Below, in pieces: positions 7,975 through 17,383 of a stretch of 64,000 bases of DNA. Origin of the DNA: CAJXII01 sp965242915 (GTDB lineage: Bacteria > Campylobacterota > Campylobacteria > Campylobacterales > Arcobacteraceae). The stretch is from positions 74,401 to 138,400 of the forward strand of contig CBDETN010000021.1 in NCBI GenBank assembly GCA_965242915.1, in the 5' to 3' direction. Both the position numbers and the translations under genes were made by a program. The notes below the pieces were generated by a model, which had not been told where the DNA came from, did not search any database, and saw nothing but the letters and a program-made list of their open reading frames with translations. Positions within the stretch are counted from its first letter, which is position 1. Every line of letters starts with the position of its first letter.

Positions 7975-9027
7975 TTGGGTTTAATTACTTTTCTTATTGT
8001 ATTGTCAATTTTAGTTTTTTTCCATGAATTGGGGCATTTTGCAGCTGCAAGGCTTCTTGGTGTTAAAGTGTATGTATTCTCTATTGGTTTTGGTAAAAAA
8101 TTAATTTCAAAACAATGGAAGGGAACACAATGGTCTTTTTCTCTTATTCCTCTTGGCGGTTATGTAAAAATGAAAGGGCAGGAAGATATTAATCCTGCTT
8201 TAGTAAATAATGACCCCGACAGTTATAATACCAAAACACCATTTCAAAGAATACTTATCTTACTAGCAGGTCCCGCTGCTAACTTTTTATTAGCTTTTGT
8301 AGTTTATATTATGATTGGATTATTAGGAAACAATCATCTGTCTCCTACTATTGGTAAAGTAATTGAAAATTCTCCGGCACAAAAAGCCGGACTGAAAGCC
8401 AATGATGAAATTTTACAAATAAACAATACTAAAATTAAAACTTGGGATGATTTAAGTATTATTATCAAAAATTCAAAAAGTGGTTTAAAGTTTTATATTA
8501 AAAGAGATGGAAAACTGCAAACATTTATCATAAGAGCAAAACTCAGTGATAGTCAAAATATGTTTAAAGAAAAGATACAAAAAAGGATGATAGGAATAGC
8601 CCCTGCGCCTAAAACTGTCACAATATATTATTCACCTATTGAATCTTTAATCTTCGCTTACGATAAAACTTATGATGCCAGTAAAATGATATTTTTAGGC
8701 TTGCAAAAAATGATACAAGGGATAATTCCTACAAGTGAAATAGGCGGAGTGATTGCTATTGGTACAGTTATATCAGAAGCAAGTCAATCAAGTTTTGTAG
8801 CACTTTTAACAATTATGGCTTTGATTTCTGTAAACTTAGGGGTTTTAAATCTTCTACCTATTCCAGCACTTGATGGCGGACATATTATGTTTAATCTCTA
8901 TGAGATGATCACCAGAAGAAAGCCAAGTAATAGTGTTTTGGTAACTTTAACAGTTGCTGGATGGATAATATTATTTGCCCTTATGGGACTAGGAATTTAC
9001 AACGATATTAATAGAATGATGGGATAA
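7975..9027 (+). CDS. rseP: Site-2 intramembrane zinc protease RseP
   Basis: Intramembrane metalloprotease of 350 residues. The zinc motif HELGH is at 17-21 in the first membrane helix, a PDZ domain lies at about 115-185, and the third zinc ligand motif LDGGH is at 299-303 near the C-terminal helices. Start codon is TTG, preceded by AAAGG. The family cuts anti-sigma factors and signal-peptide remnants in the inner membrane. Sits between pgsA and yggS in the same operon. Confidence 0.95.
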   Translation: MGLITFLIVLSILVFFHELGHFAAARLLGVKVYVFSIGFGKKLISKQWKGTQWSFSLIPLGGYVKMKGQEDINPALVNNDPDSYNTKTPFQRILILLAGPAANFLLAFVVYIMIGLLGNNHLSPTIGKVIENSPAQKAGLKANDEILQINNTKIKTWDDLSIIIKNSKSGLKFYIKRDGKLQTFIIRAKLSDSQNMFKEKIQKRMIGIAPAPKTVTIYYSPIESLIFAYDKTYDASKMIFLGLQKMIQGIIPTSEIGGVIAIGTVISEASQSSFVALLTIMALISVNLGVLNLLPIPALDGGHIMFNLYEMITRRKPSNSVLVTLTVAGWIILFALMGLGIYNDINRMMG

Positions 9028-9051
9028 AAAATGATGACGAAAGGAATTGCC

Positions 9052-9732
9052 ATGCAAAATATACAAAGAACAGAAGCGATCAAGAATTTAGATATTGTAA
9101 TAGAAAAAATAGAAAAAGCAAGACTGAAAGTAGGCGATCATCATATTGTTCAGCTTGTAGCTGTTAGCAAATACTCAACCAGTAAGGATATAAATACACT
9201 TTATAATGCGGGTCAAAGAGCATTTGGAGAAAATAAAATTCAAGATTTAAAACAAAAGGCACAAGAGCTTGATGAATTACCGTTATCTTGGCATTTTGTT
9301 GGAAGTTTACAAAAAAACAAGATAAACAACTTAATAGACCTTAACCCTGCTTTGGTACACTCTTTAGACAGTTTGGAATTGGCATTAGAGTTAAATAAAA
9401 AGTTAGAAGTCAAGGGTAAAAAAATGAATTGCCTTTTACAAATTAATTCTGCATATGAAGATACTAAATCAGGTGTGATGCCGGAGATTGCGGTTGATAC
9501 TTTTAATAAAATTGTAAAAGAATGTCCACATATAAATTTAAAAGGTATTATGAGTATCGGAGCTCATACTGATAATAAAGAGATTGTCAAACAAAGCTTT
9601 AAACTTACTAGAAATATCTTTGATAAATGTAAAGATGCCACAATATGTTCTATGGGTATGAGTAGAGATTACGAGCTTGCTATAGAATGCGGTTCAAATA
9701 TGATAAGAGTTGGGTCTGCTTTATTTAAATAA
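9052..9732 (+). CDS. yggS: PLP homeostasis protein (YggS/PLPBP family)
   Basis: Single-domain PLP-binding protein of the alanine racemase N-terminal fold. The PLP lysine lies in LVAVSKYST, and the family motif GxMSIG is present as LKGIMSIGAHT, with SMGMSRDYELAIECGSNMIRVG near the end. I chose the ATG at 9052 because AAAGGA sits 7 nt upstream; an ATG at 9031 would add seven residues with no better ribosome binding site. Family members keep free PLP levels in balance. Last intact gene of the dapA operon. Confidence 0.93.
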   Translation: MQNIQRTEAIKNLDIVIEKIEKARLKVGDHHIVQLVAVSKYSTSKDINTLYNAGQRAFGENKIQDLKQKAQELDELPLSWHFVGSLQKNKINNLIDLNPALVHSLDSLELALELNKKLEVKGKKMNCLLQINSAYEDTKSGVMPEIAVDTFNKIVKECPHINLKGIMSIGAHTDNKEIVKQSFKLTRNIFDKCKDATICSMGMSRDYELAIECGSNMIRVGSALFK

Positions 9733-9817
9733 TGTCTAATTTATCTGCTAAAATAAATAATAGTTTTAAGTTCCAACTTAGCATAGTATTTATGTTTATA
9801 TTTGTACTAAATATACT
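9732..9817 (+). pseudogene. 5' fragment of an inner-membrane sensor gene cut by IS3
   Basis: An ATG overlapping the yggS stop begins about 29 codons encoding a short basic stretch and one membrane helix (FQLSIVFMFIFVLNIL). An IS3 right end (GATC at 9818-9821) then interrupts it. The N-terminus looks like that of a sensor kinase or chemoreceptor. The frame continues into IS3 sequence, so any longer product is a chimera. The rest of the gene is not here; a kinase 3' scrap lies at 17240-17383. Confidence 0.6.
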
Positions 9818-9821
9818 GATC

Positions 9822-9920
9822 TGTCAACCCTATATCATACTAAGAACTATAAATTCTAAGCAACCATTTCATTTTGTAACATTAACTCTTCAAACTAAAC
9901 TGGTGAATAATTATTATTTG
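9822..9920 (-). mobile_element. IS3 right-end fragment
   Basis: About 99 bp match the reverse complement of the 3' end of the complete IS3 (18567-18665), including the end of orfB and the terminal repeat. The fragment is cut at 9920 and joined to an IS256-type end. Confidence 0.88.
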
Positions 9921-9930
9921 ATAAAATATC

Positions 9931-10369
9931 AAATAATCATATTTTTGGATTTACACAGTTAGATTTACAGTCCATGGACAATTAGCACTTACAGAGTTTA
10001 ATGATATCTGGGGTAAAAAATATCCTAACATTACTGTTTCTTGGACAAATCACTGGTCTGAATTGTCTACATTTTTTAAATATCCAGATTCTGTGAGAAA
10101 ATTAATTTATACAACAAATCCTATTGAATCTTTAAATGCTACTATAAAAAGAAAAACTAAATCTAAGGGTTCATTTCCAACAGAAGATTCAGCTTTTAAA
10201 GTGATGTATCTGGCTTGTGCTGAACAACAAAATAAATGGAATGCTTCTAGTATTAGAAATTGGTTTGAGATTTATCCTCAACTTAGTATATTTTTTAAGG
10301 AGATTATGGCAAAATATGAGAAGTGATTAAAAAGAAACTGCTGGGTTTACACAGTTTATTTTACACTCT
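9931..10369 (+). mobile_element. IS256-type remnant: inverted left end joined to 3' part
   Basis: Bases 9931-9973 are the reverse complement of the IS256-type left end found at 44336-44378. They are joined directly to the 3' portion of the element with its right terminal repeat (GGGTTTACACAGTTTATTTT and onward, to 10369). This left-end-against-3'-end arrangement cannot come from a simple internal deletion. It needs an inversion or a second insertion. Bases 9921-9930 are unassigned. Confidence 0.75.
9976..10326 (+). pseudogene. IS256 family transposase, C-terminal fragment
   Basis: About 116 codons with typical mutator-type C-terminal motifs: LTEFNDIWGKKYPN, STFFKYPDSVRKLIYTTNPIE, then KGSFPTEDSAFKVMYLA. 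The catalytic aspartates are missing. The last 55 codons recur at 18670-18838. Not functional. Confidence 0.88.
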
Positions 10370-10378
10370 ATATAAAAT

Positions 10379-10927
10379 TTAAACTTTTTCTTTAATCAAT
10401 TTCCTTATCTCTTCAATCTTTTTATGTAACTTTTCATCACTTACATTGTTTTCAAAAATACCATAACTTCTTTCATCAAAAGTTTCAGGCTCTTTTTCAA
10501 TATACTTGATATTTAGTGTATCTTGATATTTTAATTGTTCTTTTTGCTTAACTCTATCATATCTTAAGATACTTATTTTTTGAATATCCTTAAAATCCTT
10601 ATATCTCTTTAAATATTTAATTAAAGCCATCTTCTGATAATTAAGTTCAGTTTGTCCAACATGATTTGTAGCCATAATTGTTAAAACTGGACTTTTGTAA
10701 GCTACATAAACAATAAAGCCTAAATGTGTTTGTGAGAGTCCAAGTTTTATAGCATGATGAATTTTATATCTTTTTCGTATCTCATGATATTGTGGTTTAT
10801 CAGCGATACTACTAAATACAGAAGTAATATCTCTCATATGAAAGTTTGCATAAGTTATTGGCTTTTTACCAAAAAAGCTATCTTTATTTGAAAAGAAAGC
10901 TTTTTTTAACTCTTGAGCATTAGCCAT
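10379..10927 (-). CDS. DUF721/DciA-like protein
   Basis: 182 residues, no signal peptide. The central part (about 60-125), with VLTIMATNHVGQTELNYQKMALIKYLKRY, resembles the DUF721 fold of DciA, a helicase-loading factor that works with DnaB. The match is by pattern only and moderate. The highly charged C-terminus is probably disordered. It lies 6 bp downstream of trpC on the minus strand, and its stop codon is just 10 bp from an IS256 right end, so the gene narrowly escaped disruption. Confidence 0.55.
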   Translation of the reverse strand: MANAQELKKAFFSNKDSFFGKKPITYANFHMRDITSVFSSIADKPQYHEIRKRYKIHHAIKLGLSQTHLGFIVYVAYKSPVLTIMATNHVGQTELNYQKMALIKYLKRYKDFKDIQKISILRYDRVKQKEQLKYQDTLNIKYIEKEPETFDERSYGIFENNVSDEKLHKKIEEIRKLIKEKV

Positions 10928-10933
10928 AATTTT

Positions 10934-11737
10934 TTACTTGAATAGATTAGTCGGACTATTCTTTAGTCTTCGAACTTCTGCACCAATATCATCTTGCCGC
11001 ATAAAATGTTCACCTATCAAAAATGCATCTGCGCCTATTTCACTTAGTCTTTGTATTGTTTCACAACTGCTTACTCCACTTTCAGCTACTATTATTTTAC
11101 CATTGGGGATCATTGGGATTAGTTTATCACAAAGTTGCATATCCATCTCAAAAGTTTCTAAATTTCTATGGTTTATACCTATAATAGATGCTCCGCAAGC
11201 CATCGCTTTTTTTAAATCTTCAACATCATGAATTTCAACAAGAACTTCTAGTCCTAAATGTAAAGTATATTCATATAATTCTTTTAACTCTTTTTTAGAC
11301 AATGCTTTTGCGATAAGTAAAATAAAATCAGCACCATAAACCAAAGCTTCGACTATTTGATACTTATCAACTATAAAATCTTTTCTAAGTAATGGAGTAG
11401 AAACATATCTTCTTATTCCTGTAAGATACTCTAAATCACCTTTAAACCAATGAGGTTCAGTTAAAACTGAAATAGCATTGGCACCATTATTTGAATACTC
11501 TTGAGCTATAAATAATGGATCAAAATCTTCTCTGATAATTCCTTTGCTAGGACTGGCTTTTTTTACTTCAGCAATAATTCTAATAGATTCATCCGGAGTT
11601 GCTGTAAGGAATGGTTTTACATCTCTCGGCGGATATGGATTATATGCTAAACTCCTCCCTAACCAATCCAAATCAAATTCTGCTTGTCTTTTTTCCAAAT
11701 CATCTTTTGTTCTTCTTATTATCTCATCTAAAATCAC
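10934..11737 (-). CDS. trpC: Indole-3-glycerol phosphate synthase
   Basis: Closes the indole ring in tryptophan synthesis. The 267-residue TIM barrel shows IIAEVKKASPSKG (catalytic lysine), LLRKDFIVDKYQI, GINHRNLETFEMD and VAESGV, all diagnostic. The start ATG overlaps the stop of the TPR lipoprotein gene by 4 bp, so translation is probably coupled. It stands alone without other trp genes in this window. Confidence 0.96.
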   Translation of the reverse strand: MILDEIIRRTKDDLEKRQAEFDLDWLGRSLAYNPYPPRDVKPFLTATPDESIRIIAEVKKASPSKGIIREDFDPLFIAQEYSNNGANAISVLTEPHWFKGDLEYLTGIRRYVSTPLLRKDFIVDKYQIVEALVYGADFILLIAKALSKKELKELYEYTLHLGLEVLVEIHDVEDLKKAMACGASIIGINHRNLETFEMDMQLCDKLIPMIPNGKIIVAESGVSSCETIQRLSEIGADAFLIGEHFMRQDDIGAEVRRLKNSPTNLFK

Positions 11738-12972
11738 TTATTACACTCCTTTATTTTTTCCCAATGTAGTTTTATCTCTTCATTATTAAGACCAATTTGG
11801 TCAATAATTTTTTTCATATATTTAAAGGCTTCTTTACAATTATTACTTTTATAATATCCCCAGGCAACAGAGTCCATATAAGCCCAATTATTTGGTGTAC
11901 TTTTTAAAGCTTCTTTCGCTAGTTTTAATCCTTTTTTTATATCAATATTATAATCAATTAATAAATACCCATAATAGTTTTTATAATTTGGATTATCACT
12001 GGTTTTCAATACTAATTCAAAATTAGCAATTACATGCTTCATTATGGTTTTTTTATCATCAGCCATTTCAAACTCTAATATTGCAATTTGTCCTAAAAGT
12101 TCTTTATTTTTAGTTTTTCTATACAATTTACGAACTAAATTTAATACTTTTTTATAATCTTTAACTCTTTCATAAAGAACTAATAACCTAGTATTATCTA
12201 TTTTATTATCTTCAAGAAATTTTATTGCTTCTTTTATATCTTTTGTTTCTAGAACATCAATTAACAGCGATAAAACTATATTTTTTGTATGTGAATGCTT
12301 ATACTCTTTAAAAGCTTTTTTTAGAATAGAAATCAAACCATCAATATTTTGTTCTTCTCGGTAAAATAAAATCAATTTATTACATACTAACTCTTGGCAG
12401 CCAAAAAGTCGTAAATATGTTTCAAGATATGATATAGCCTTTTGTTTTTCATCTAGATATATATATAAAACATCAACCAAAGATATTAAAGTTTTTGGCT
12501 TTTTATTAGTTGCATATGCGCTTTCAAAATACTTTATAGCTTCTTTGTATTTACCCTTTGCATAATATACATTTCCCATTATCTCATAATTCGTTACATT
12601 ATTATATTGCTTTAAAAGTCTTTTTGCAAAATTTAATGCTTCATCTAATCGTATTTGTTTCAAAGATGCCATTATTGCGAGTCTATAAAATCTTTCATTA
12701 AATTGAGAATATTTATCTAAATTATTTTTACACAGTTCCCTCAAAGCTTTATAATCTTTAGTCATAATAATTTGAGAGATTGCCTTATTTAAATATTCTG
12801 GACTTTTTGTCATTTGAAAAAGTTCTGTATAAATTTGAGCACTGTATTTATATTGCTTAGCCAACTCATAATCTAAGGCAACTAAAATCAAAGTATCATG
12901 TTGACTGTTGTCTTTATACGGAGGCTGAGTATTCATGCAGCCACTAAATAAAAATACTATAAGAAACATTAT
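11734..12972 (-). CDS. TPR-repeat lipoprotein
   Basis: I place the start at the ATG at 12972, which overlaps the upstream stop as TAATG and gives a lipoprotein signal MFLIVFLFSGC with a clear lipobox cysteine; a start at 12990 would bury it. The roughly 412 residues are mostly tetratricopeptide-like helical repeats (for example EALNFAKRLLKQYNNVTNYEIMGNVYYAKGKYKEAIKYF), which bind other proteins. Probably attached to a membrane facing the periplasm. No partner can be named. Operon with the YkgJ-type gene upstream and trpC downstream. Confidence 0.85.
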   Translation of the reverse strand: MMFLIVFLFSGCMNTQPPYKDNSQHDTLILVALDYELAKQYKYSAQIYTELFQMTKSPEYLNKAISQIIMTKDYKALRELCKNNLDKYSQFNERFYRLAIMASLKQIRLDEALNFAKRLLKQYNNVTNYEIMGNVYYAKGKYKEAIKYFESAYATNKKPKTLISLVDVLYIYLDEKQKAISYLETYLRLFGCQELVCNKLILFYREEQNIDGLISILKKAFKEYKHSHTKNIVLSLLIDVLETKDIKEAIKFLEDNKIDNTRLLVLYERVKDYKKVLNLVRKLYRKTKNKELLGQIAILEFEMADDKKTIMKHVIANFELVLKTSDNPNYKNYYGYLLIDYNIDIKKGLKLAKEALKSTPNNWAYMDSVAWGYYKSNNCKEAFKYMKKIIDQIGLNNEEIKLHWEKIKECNK

Positions 12973-13352
12973 TCTACTATAGCTGGACACTCTTGTTTTA
13001 CCTCTTCTATATTTTGCTTAAAATAATCCCAAAAAGGGAAAGTTCGACACTGATTTGGTCGAACATCATATATGCTGCATTGTTTTTTAGTTAAATCAAA
13101 AAATTTACAAGCAAAATTATCTTTTGATAATTGAACTTCTTTAATAGAATATTTATACCCTGCTTTTCGTAAACTTTTTGACATAACTTCTTCAATACTT
13201 TGCTCTAAAAATAAAGCTAACTTCTCAATCTCTTCTTTAGTTATCCAAATAAATCCGCTTTTACCTATACAACAGTTACCTTCACAAGTTGAACATCTAA
13301 CAGCATCAAATTTATAAGGATACCCCTCTTGTTCTAAAATCACACTTCGCAC
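12969..13352 (-). CDS. YkgJ-family cysteine-cluster protein
   Basis: Small 127-residue protein with the conserved cysteines of the YkgJ/UPF0153 family: CSTCEGNCC near the N-terminus, then CKFFDLTKKQCSIYDVRPNQCRTFPFW. The cluster probably binds zinc or an iron-sulfur centre; its function is unknown. It starts with GTG and overlaps the trmN6 stop by 13 bp. Confidence 0.88.
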   Translation of the reverse strand: MRSVILEQEGYPYKFDAVRCSTCEGNCCIGKSGFIWITKEEIEKLALFLEQSIEEVMSKSLRKAGYKYSIKEVQLSKDNFACKFFDLTKKQCSIYDVRPNQCRTFPFWDYFKQNIEEVKQECPAIVE

Positions 13353-14053
13353 TTAATACTGTGAGTTGAGCACAGGGAATAAACTTTATTTGTAATTTCA
13401 TTAAACTCACCATCTTCATCAAACATAATAGCAGGAGGTAATATTTTACATCTTGTTTTAGAACTTTTTCTTGCCATAATCATAACTAATGATGCTTCTT
13501 TACTTTGCTTTGGATGCAAAAACTGTAAAGCCTCAATATTCAATTTAACTTTATCACAATGTTTTATAATATCATTTAATAGCTTAACATCATAGCAAAA
13601 GAAAAACTTTCCACCATTATTTAAAAGCTTTGATACCTTGATAATAAACTGTTCTAGCGGAAGATTATCATTATATCTTGCAATTTTGATACTCTCATTT
13701 CCACTTTGAACTACACTGCTTGGATAAAAAGGTGGATTTGAAACTATATAGTCGAACTGCTTCTCAAACTTTAAATCTAAAAAACTACCTTTGTGCAGTT
13801 GATTGTCAATTTTATTAATTTGTGAATTTTTATGAGATAAAAACTGAAATTTTTCTTGTATCTCCACTTGATTTAACTTTAACTTTTTAAAATCTCTAGC
13901 AACCAAAAGTCCAAGTATTCCACTACCTGAACCAACATCAAGAAGTTCCCCTTTGATATTTTTAAATTGTTCTAAATTTTTACAAATAAATGAAAAAAGA
14001 AAATGGGTATCACTATTGTAGCAATACCCACTTTGTGGTTGATAAAGAAGCAT
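13340..14053 (-). CDS. trmN6: tRNA1(Val) (adenine(37)-N6)-methyltransferase-like protein
   Basis: SAM-dependent methyltransferase of 237 residues, with the SAM loop GELLDVGSGSGILGLLVA and the N6-adenine catalytic motif NPPFYPSS. This combination fits the TrmN6/YfiC family that methylates A37 of tRNA1(Val). Minus-strand operon with dapD upstream (7-bp gap) and the YkgJ-type gene downstream. Confidence 0.85.
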   Translation of the reverse strand: MLLYQPQSGYCYNSDTHFLFSFICKNLEQFKNIKGELLDVGSGSGILGLLVARDFKKLKLNQVEIQEKFQFLSHKNSQINKIDNQLHKGSFLDLKFEKQFDYIVSNPPFYPSSVVQSGNESIKIARYNDNLPLEQFIIKVSKLLNNGGKFFFCYDVKLLNDIIKHCDKVKLNIEALQFLHPKQSKEASLVMIMARKSSKTRCKILPPAIMFDEDGEFNEITNKVYSLCSTHSIKCEV

Positions 14054-14060
14054 TTAATCT

Positions 14061-15248
14061 CTAATGAAGTTCAGCGTTAAGTTTAACTTCTCTTGTACTT
14101 CTCATAGCTATATAAGCACCAGTTTGAGAATCTTGTCTAAAGTGAATACCATTTAATCCTTGAAGTGCATCTGCTCTCATTAAGTTACTTAATTTGGCAT
14201 CTGGATTAGCCTCTTGTATTTTAGCAATTTGATCATCAGAAATTGAAATTTTAGTTCCTGCAAAAATAGATATTCCGCCATCAACTATACAAGCATCACC
14301 CAAAGGGATACCAGTAGTTGAATTAGCACCTAACAAGGTATTTTCTCCAATAGATATAGGATTACCGTCTGTACCGCTTAAAACACCTAGAATTGAAGCT
14401 CCTCCGCCTACATCAGAACCGGCACCAACAATTGCAGAAGAAGAGATTCTACCTTCAACCATAACAGCACCTAAAGTTCCTGCATTAAAGTTAATATAAC
14501 TAGCACCTGGCATAACTGTTGTTCCAGCTGCCAGTTGAGCACCAAATCTAACTTTGCTGCTATCTAAAATTCTTGTATTATCTGCAGGAATTACATGGCT
14601 TAGTAATCTTGGGAATTTATCAACCATATCAATTGTTGGATATTTTCCACTTAATTTTAAGTCTAACTCATTAGCTCTTAACCAATCAAGTTCAATAGGT
14701 GTATTCCCACTCCAAGCTACATTGTGTAATAATCCAAATGCACCATTTAAGTTTACACTTCTCAGTTTAGCTTTTCCTGTACTTAAAGCATAAAGTTTTA
14801 AATAAGCAGTTTCTACTGATTGCGGGTTCTCATCTTCAAATATAAATACAACTTTAAAATTATCCGCAGTTAAACCTGTCTCAATTGGAAGAGATGCAAG
14901 ATGTGAAATAAGTTGTACATTTTTATGATCTTCACCGCGAGCTTCTGGAATATAAGGTCTAAAAGATTCTATACAAGCAGTTAAAAATATATCACTCATA
15001 TCACAAACTAATTCACTTTTTGTTGTATCAACATCAACACCAACTTCTTTTAAAGCATCCATAAAAATAGCCGCGCTGCCAAAGTTCTCATTCCAATTTA
15101 CTACTGGATATGTAGCTTGTAAAACTTTTTGCGGGTTCAATTGACCCCTATCTAACCTAGCAATTCCAAATCCAATTGGATTTTTATACCAAGATTGTCC
15201 CTGAATATCTTTTACTTTATCAGCAAATTTTTCTTTTGTATATACCAT
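14061..15248 (-). CDS. dapD: 2,3,4,5-tetrahydropyridine-2,6-dicarboxylate N-succinyltransferase
   Basis: Second lysine-pathway enzyme in the window. It succinylates tetrahydrodipicolinate. The 395-residue protein has an N-terminal domain and a C-terminal left-handed beta helix with hexapeptide repeats (GTLGAVMVEGRISSSAIVGA, SIGENTLLGANSTTGIPLGD). This is the long DapD form. An AGGGAT ribosome binding site precedes the ATG. A TTGACA lies upstream, but its -10 partner is unclear. Confidence 0.95.
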   Translation of the reverse strand: MVYTKEKFADKVKDIQGQSWYKNPIGFGIARLDRGQLNPQKVLQATYPVVNWNENFGSAAIFMDALKEVGVDVDTTKSELVCDMSDIFLTACIESFRPYIPEARGEDHKNVQLISHLASLPIETGLTADNFKVVFIFEDENPQSVETAYLKLYALSTGKAKLRSVNLNGAFGLLHNVAWSGNTPIELDWLRANELDLKLSGKYPTIDMVDKFPRLLSHVIPADNTRILDSSKVRFGAQLAAGTTVMPGASYINFNAGTLGAVMVEGRISSSAIVGAGSDVGGGASILGVLSGTDGNPISIGENTLLGANSTTGIPLGDACIVDGGISIFAGTKISISDDQIAKIQEANPDAKLSNLMRADALQGLNGIHFRQDSQTGAYIAMRSTREVKLNAELH

Positions 15249-15311
15249 TATATTATCCCTATTTATTTTTATGACATTTTACTTAAAATGTGTTGTCAAG
15301 AAGCTGATATA

Positions 15312-16235
15312 TTACTTCATAGAAAATTTAAACATTTTTTCCATATTTATTGCTTCGTCACGCCCATAAACAATAATTTCATTATCTGTAACTATCTTTT
15401 CTTTAGAAATTTGATTTGGATAAGCAACAAAATTTAAAATATGTTTTATACAGTTTATTCTTGCTCTTTTTTTATTATCACTTTTGACAATAGTCCAAGG
15501 TGCCGATTCTGTATGTGTTGCACTAAGCATCATAAATTTTGCCAAAGTATATTCATCCCATAATTTTTGTGATTCTTTATCTACAGGAGATAGTTTGTAT
15601 TGTTTTAAAGGGTCAGTTTCTCTTGCTTTAAATCTACGACCTTGCTCTTTTTTAGATACTGAAAAATAAAATTTAAAGATTTTAATACCTTCATCCGCAA
15701 TCATTTTTTCAAATGAAGGAGCATCTTTCAAAAATTTATGGTGTTGCCTTTCAGTACAAAATCCCATTACAGGCTCTACCATAGAACGATTGTACCAACT
15801 TCTATCAAATAAAACAATCTCACCCGCACTTGGTAAGTGTTTTGAATATCTTTGAAAATACCATTGAGAAGTTTCTTTATCACTTGGTTTTTCTAATGCT
15901 ACTATTCTAGCACCTCTTGGATTTAGGTGTTCAGTAATTCTTTTAATTGTTCCACCCTTCCCGGCAGCATCACGACCTTCAAAAATCATTAAAATTTTAA
16001 GTCCTTTATCTTTTACATGATTTTGTAATTTTAAAAGCTCTATTTGTAAAAGAGTAAGTTCCTTTTCATATTCTAAAGTTTCTTGTTTAACCCAAATTTG
16101 AACTTTGTTACCTTTTGTTTTCATCTCCTTTCTTTTTCGTTTAAAATTATTAGGCTTATGTTTCTCTTTGTATTTTGTATCTAATTCCTCTTTGTCTTTG
16201 AATTCATCATTGATTATACTTCTATTTTGTCCCAT
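15312..16235 (-). CDS. ppk2: Polyphosphate kinase 2 (paralogue A)
   Basis: PPK2 uses polyphosphate to phosphorylate nucleoside diphosphates, or the reverse. The 307-residue protein has Walker A GRDAAGKGG at 87-95 and Walker B plus lid residues in EIVLFDRSWYNRS (D144, R145). A lysine-rich N-terminal extension of about 50 residues precedes the fold. A second paralogue lies directly upstream, 24 bp away, so the two are probably co-transcribed. Substrate preference (ADP or GDP) cannot be told from sequence. Confidence 0.93.
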   Translation of the reverse strand: MGQNRSIINDEFKDKEELDTKYKEKHKPNNFKRKRKEMKTKGNKVQIWVKQETLEYEKELTLLQIELLKLQNHVKDKGLKILMIFEGRDAAGKGGTIKRITEHLNPRGARIVALEKPSDKETSQWYFQRYSKHLPSAGEIVLFDRSWYNRSMVEPVMGFCTERQHHKFLKDAPSFEKMIADEGIKIFKFYFSVSKKEQGRRFKARETDPLKQYKLSPVDKESQKLWDEYTLAKFMMLSATHTESAPWTIVKSDNKKRARINCIKHILNFVAYPNQISKEKIVTDNEIIVYGRDEAINMEKMFKFSMK

Positions 16236-16259
16236 TTTTTACCCTTTTTAATTAAATTA

Positions 16260-17150
16260 TTAACCTATAAATTTACCGCTTCTTGCTCTTTGTGCATCCA
16301 TAATTTCTATCTCTCTCGCACCTGAAATTACTACATCAGAATTCAATGAAAAATTAAGATTTTCATCTCTGCTATTATAATTTACAGAGTTTAAAATTAC
16401 TTTTAAAGATTCAAGTCTTGCTTTATGTTTATCATTTGACCGTACTACTGTCCAAGGAGCATTATGTGAATGTGTTTGTTTTATCATATCATACTTAGTA
16501 TTTGTAAAATCATCCCATCTCTCTTGTGCCTGCATATCTATTTCACTAAGTTTCCATTGTCTTAAAGGATCATTCTTTCGTCTTTCAAATCTACTTGCCT
16601 GCTCATCTTTAGTAACACTGTAATAAAGTTTCACTACTATAGTACCTTGCCGAGTTAAATCTTTTTCAAATCCTTTAACACCTTTCATAAAGTCATCATA
16701 TTCTTTTTTTGTACAAAAATCAAAAACTGATTCTACCATAGCTCTATTGTACCAACTTCTGTCAAATAACACTATCTCACCGCCTCTTGGAAAATGTTGG
16801 ATATATTTTTGATAAAACCATTGTGACTTTTGTTCAGCTGTTGGTCTGCCAAGTGCTACTACCCTATAATGTTTTTCATCCATATATCTGGTAACTCTTC
16901 TAATCGTTCCACCCTTCCCGGCAGCATCACGACCCTCAAAAAGAATTATCATTTTTTGGTCAGTTGCCTCAATATGCTGCTGCAATTTAATAAGTTCTGC
17001 TTGATAAGGTTTTAATTCTTGTTCCTGTTTTCTTTTTTGTTCAGCTTTACTTTCGCTTCCTTTTTGCATTTTTGAATCTTTAAAAGAAGATACTAGTTCC
17101 TCTAAAGATATATTTTCACCATCTATTTCAAATACACTATTTTTTTTCAC
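16260..17150 (-). CDS. ppk2: Polyphosphate kinase 2 (paralogue B)
   Basis: Same family as its neighbour: Walker A GRDAAGKGG and EIVLFDRSWYNRA. I chose the GTG start at 17150 because AAAGGA lies 8 nt upstream; an ATG at 17159 overlaps that ribosome binding site. The N-terminal extension is charged and differs from that of paralogue A. Having two adjacent paralogues that differ in their extensions suggests different nucleotide preferences or a mixed tetramer. It is the first gene of the pair. Confidence 0.92.
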   Translation of the reverse strand: MKKNSVFEIDGENISLEELVSSFKDSKMQKGSESKAEQKRKQEQELKPYQAELIKLQQHIEATDQKMIILFEGRDAAGKGGTIRRVTRYMDEKHYRVVALGRPTAEQKSQWFYQKYIQHFPRGGEIVLFDRSWYNRAMVESVFDFCTKKEYDDFMKGVKGFEKDLTRQGTIVVKLYYSVTKDEQASRFERRKNDPLRQWKLSEIDMQAQERWDDFTNTKYDMIKQTHSHNAPWTVVRSNDKHKARLESLKVILNSVNYNSRDENLNFSLNSDVVISGAREIEIMDAQRARSGKFIG

Positions 17151-17239
17151 TATACACATCCTTTTATAATCTAATTTAATTTGGTATTGTTTCTATTTTA
17201 CCATAAGTTTTATATTATAAATATAATAATTTTAGTAAT

Positions 17240-17383
17240 TTATCCAATTGGCAAACAAATAAAAAATTGAGCATCATAATAACTTTTACCATCATAGTCA
17301 AAATTCACATTAGAAGCTTCTATACTACCTTTCATACCATCAGTTATAAGATTATAAGTCATGTTAAGACCCAGTCCTGTACT
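17240..17383 (-). pseudogene. 3' fragment of a sensor histidine kinase
   Basis: Reading the minus strand from the IS3 end gives TGLGLNMTYNLITDGMKG, then IEASNVNFDYDGKSYYDAQF, then FICLPIG and a stop. This is the G2 box and the end of a histidine-kinase ATPase domain. All upstream coding sequence is gone, replaced by the IS3 at 17388. It may belong to the gene whose 5' piece is at 9732-9817. Confidence 0.8.

Noticed and set aside
9732..9962. A 76-codon gene after yggS
   Set aside because: Only the first 29 codons or so are native. The rest reads backwards through an IS3 end and an IS256 end, so it is a chimera.
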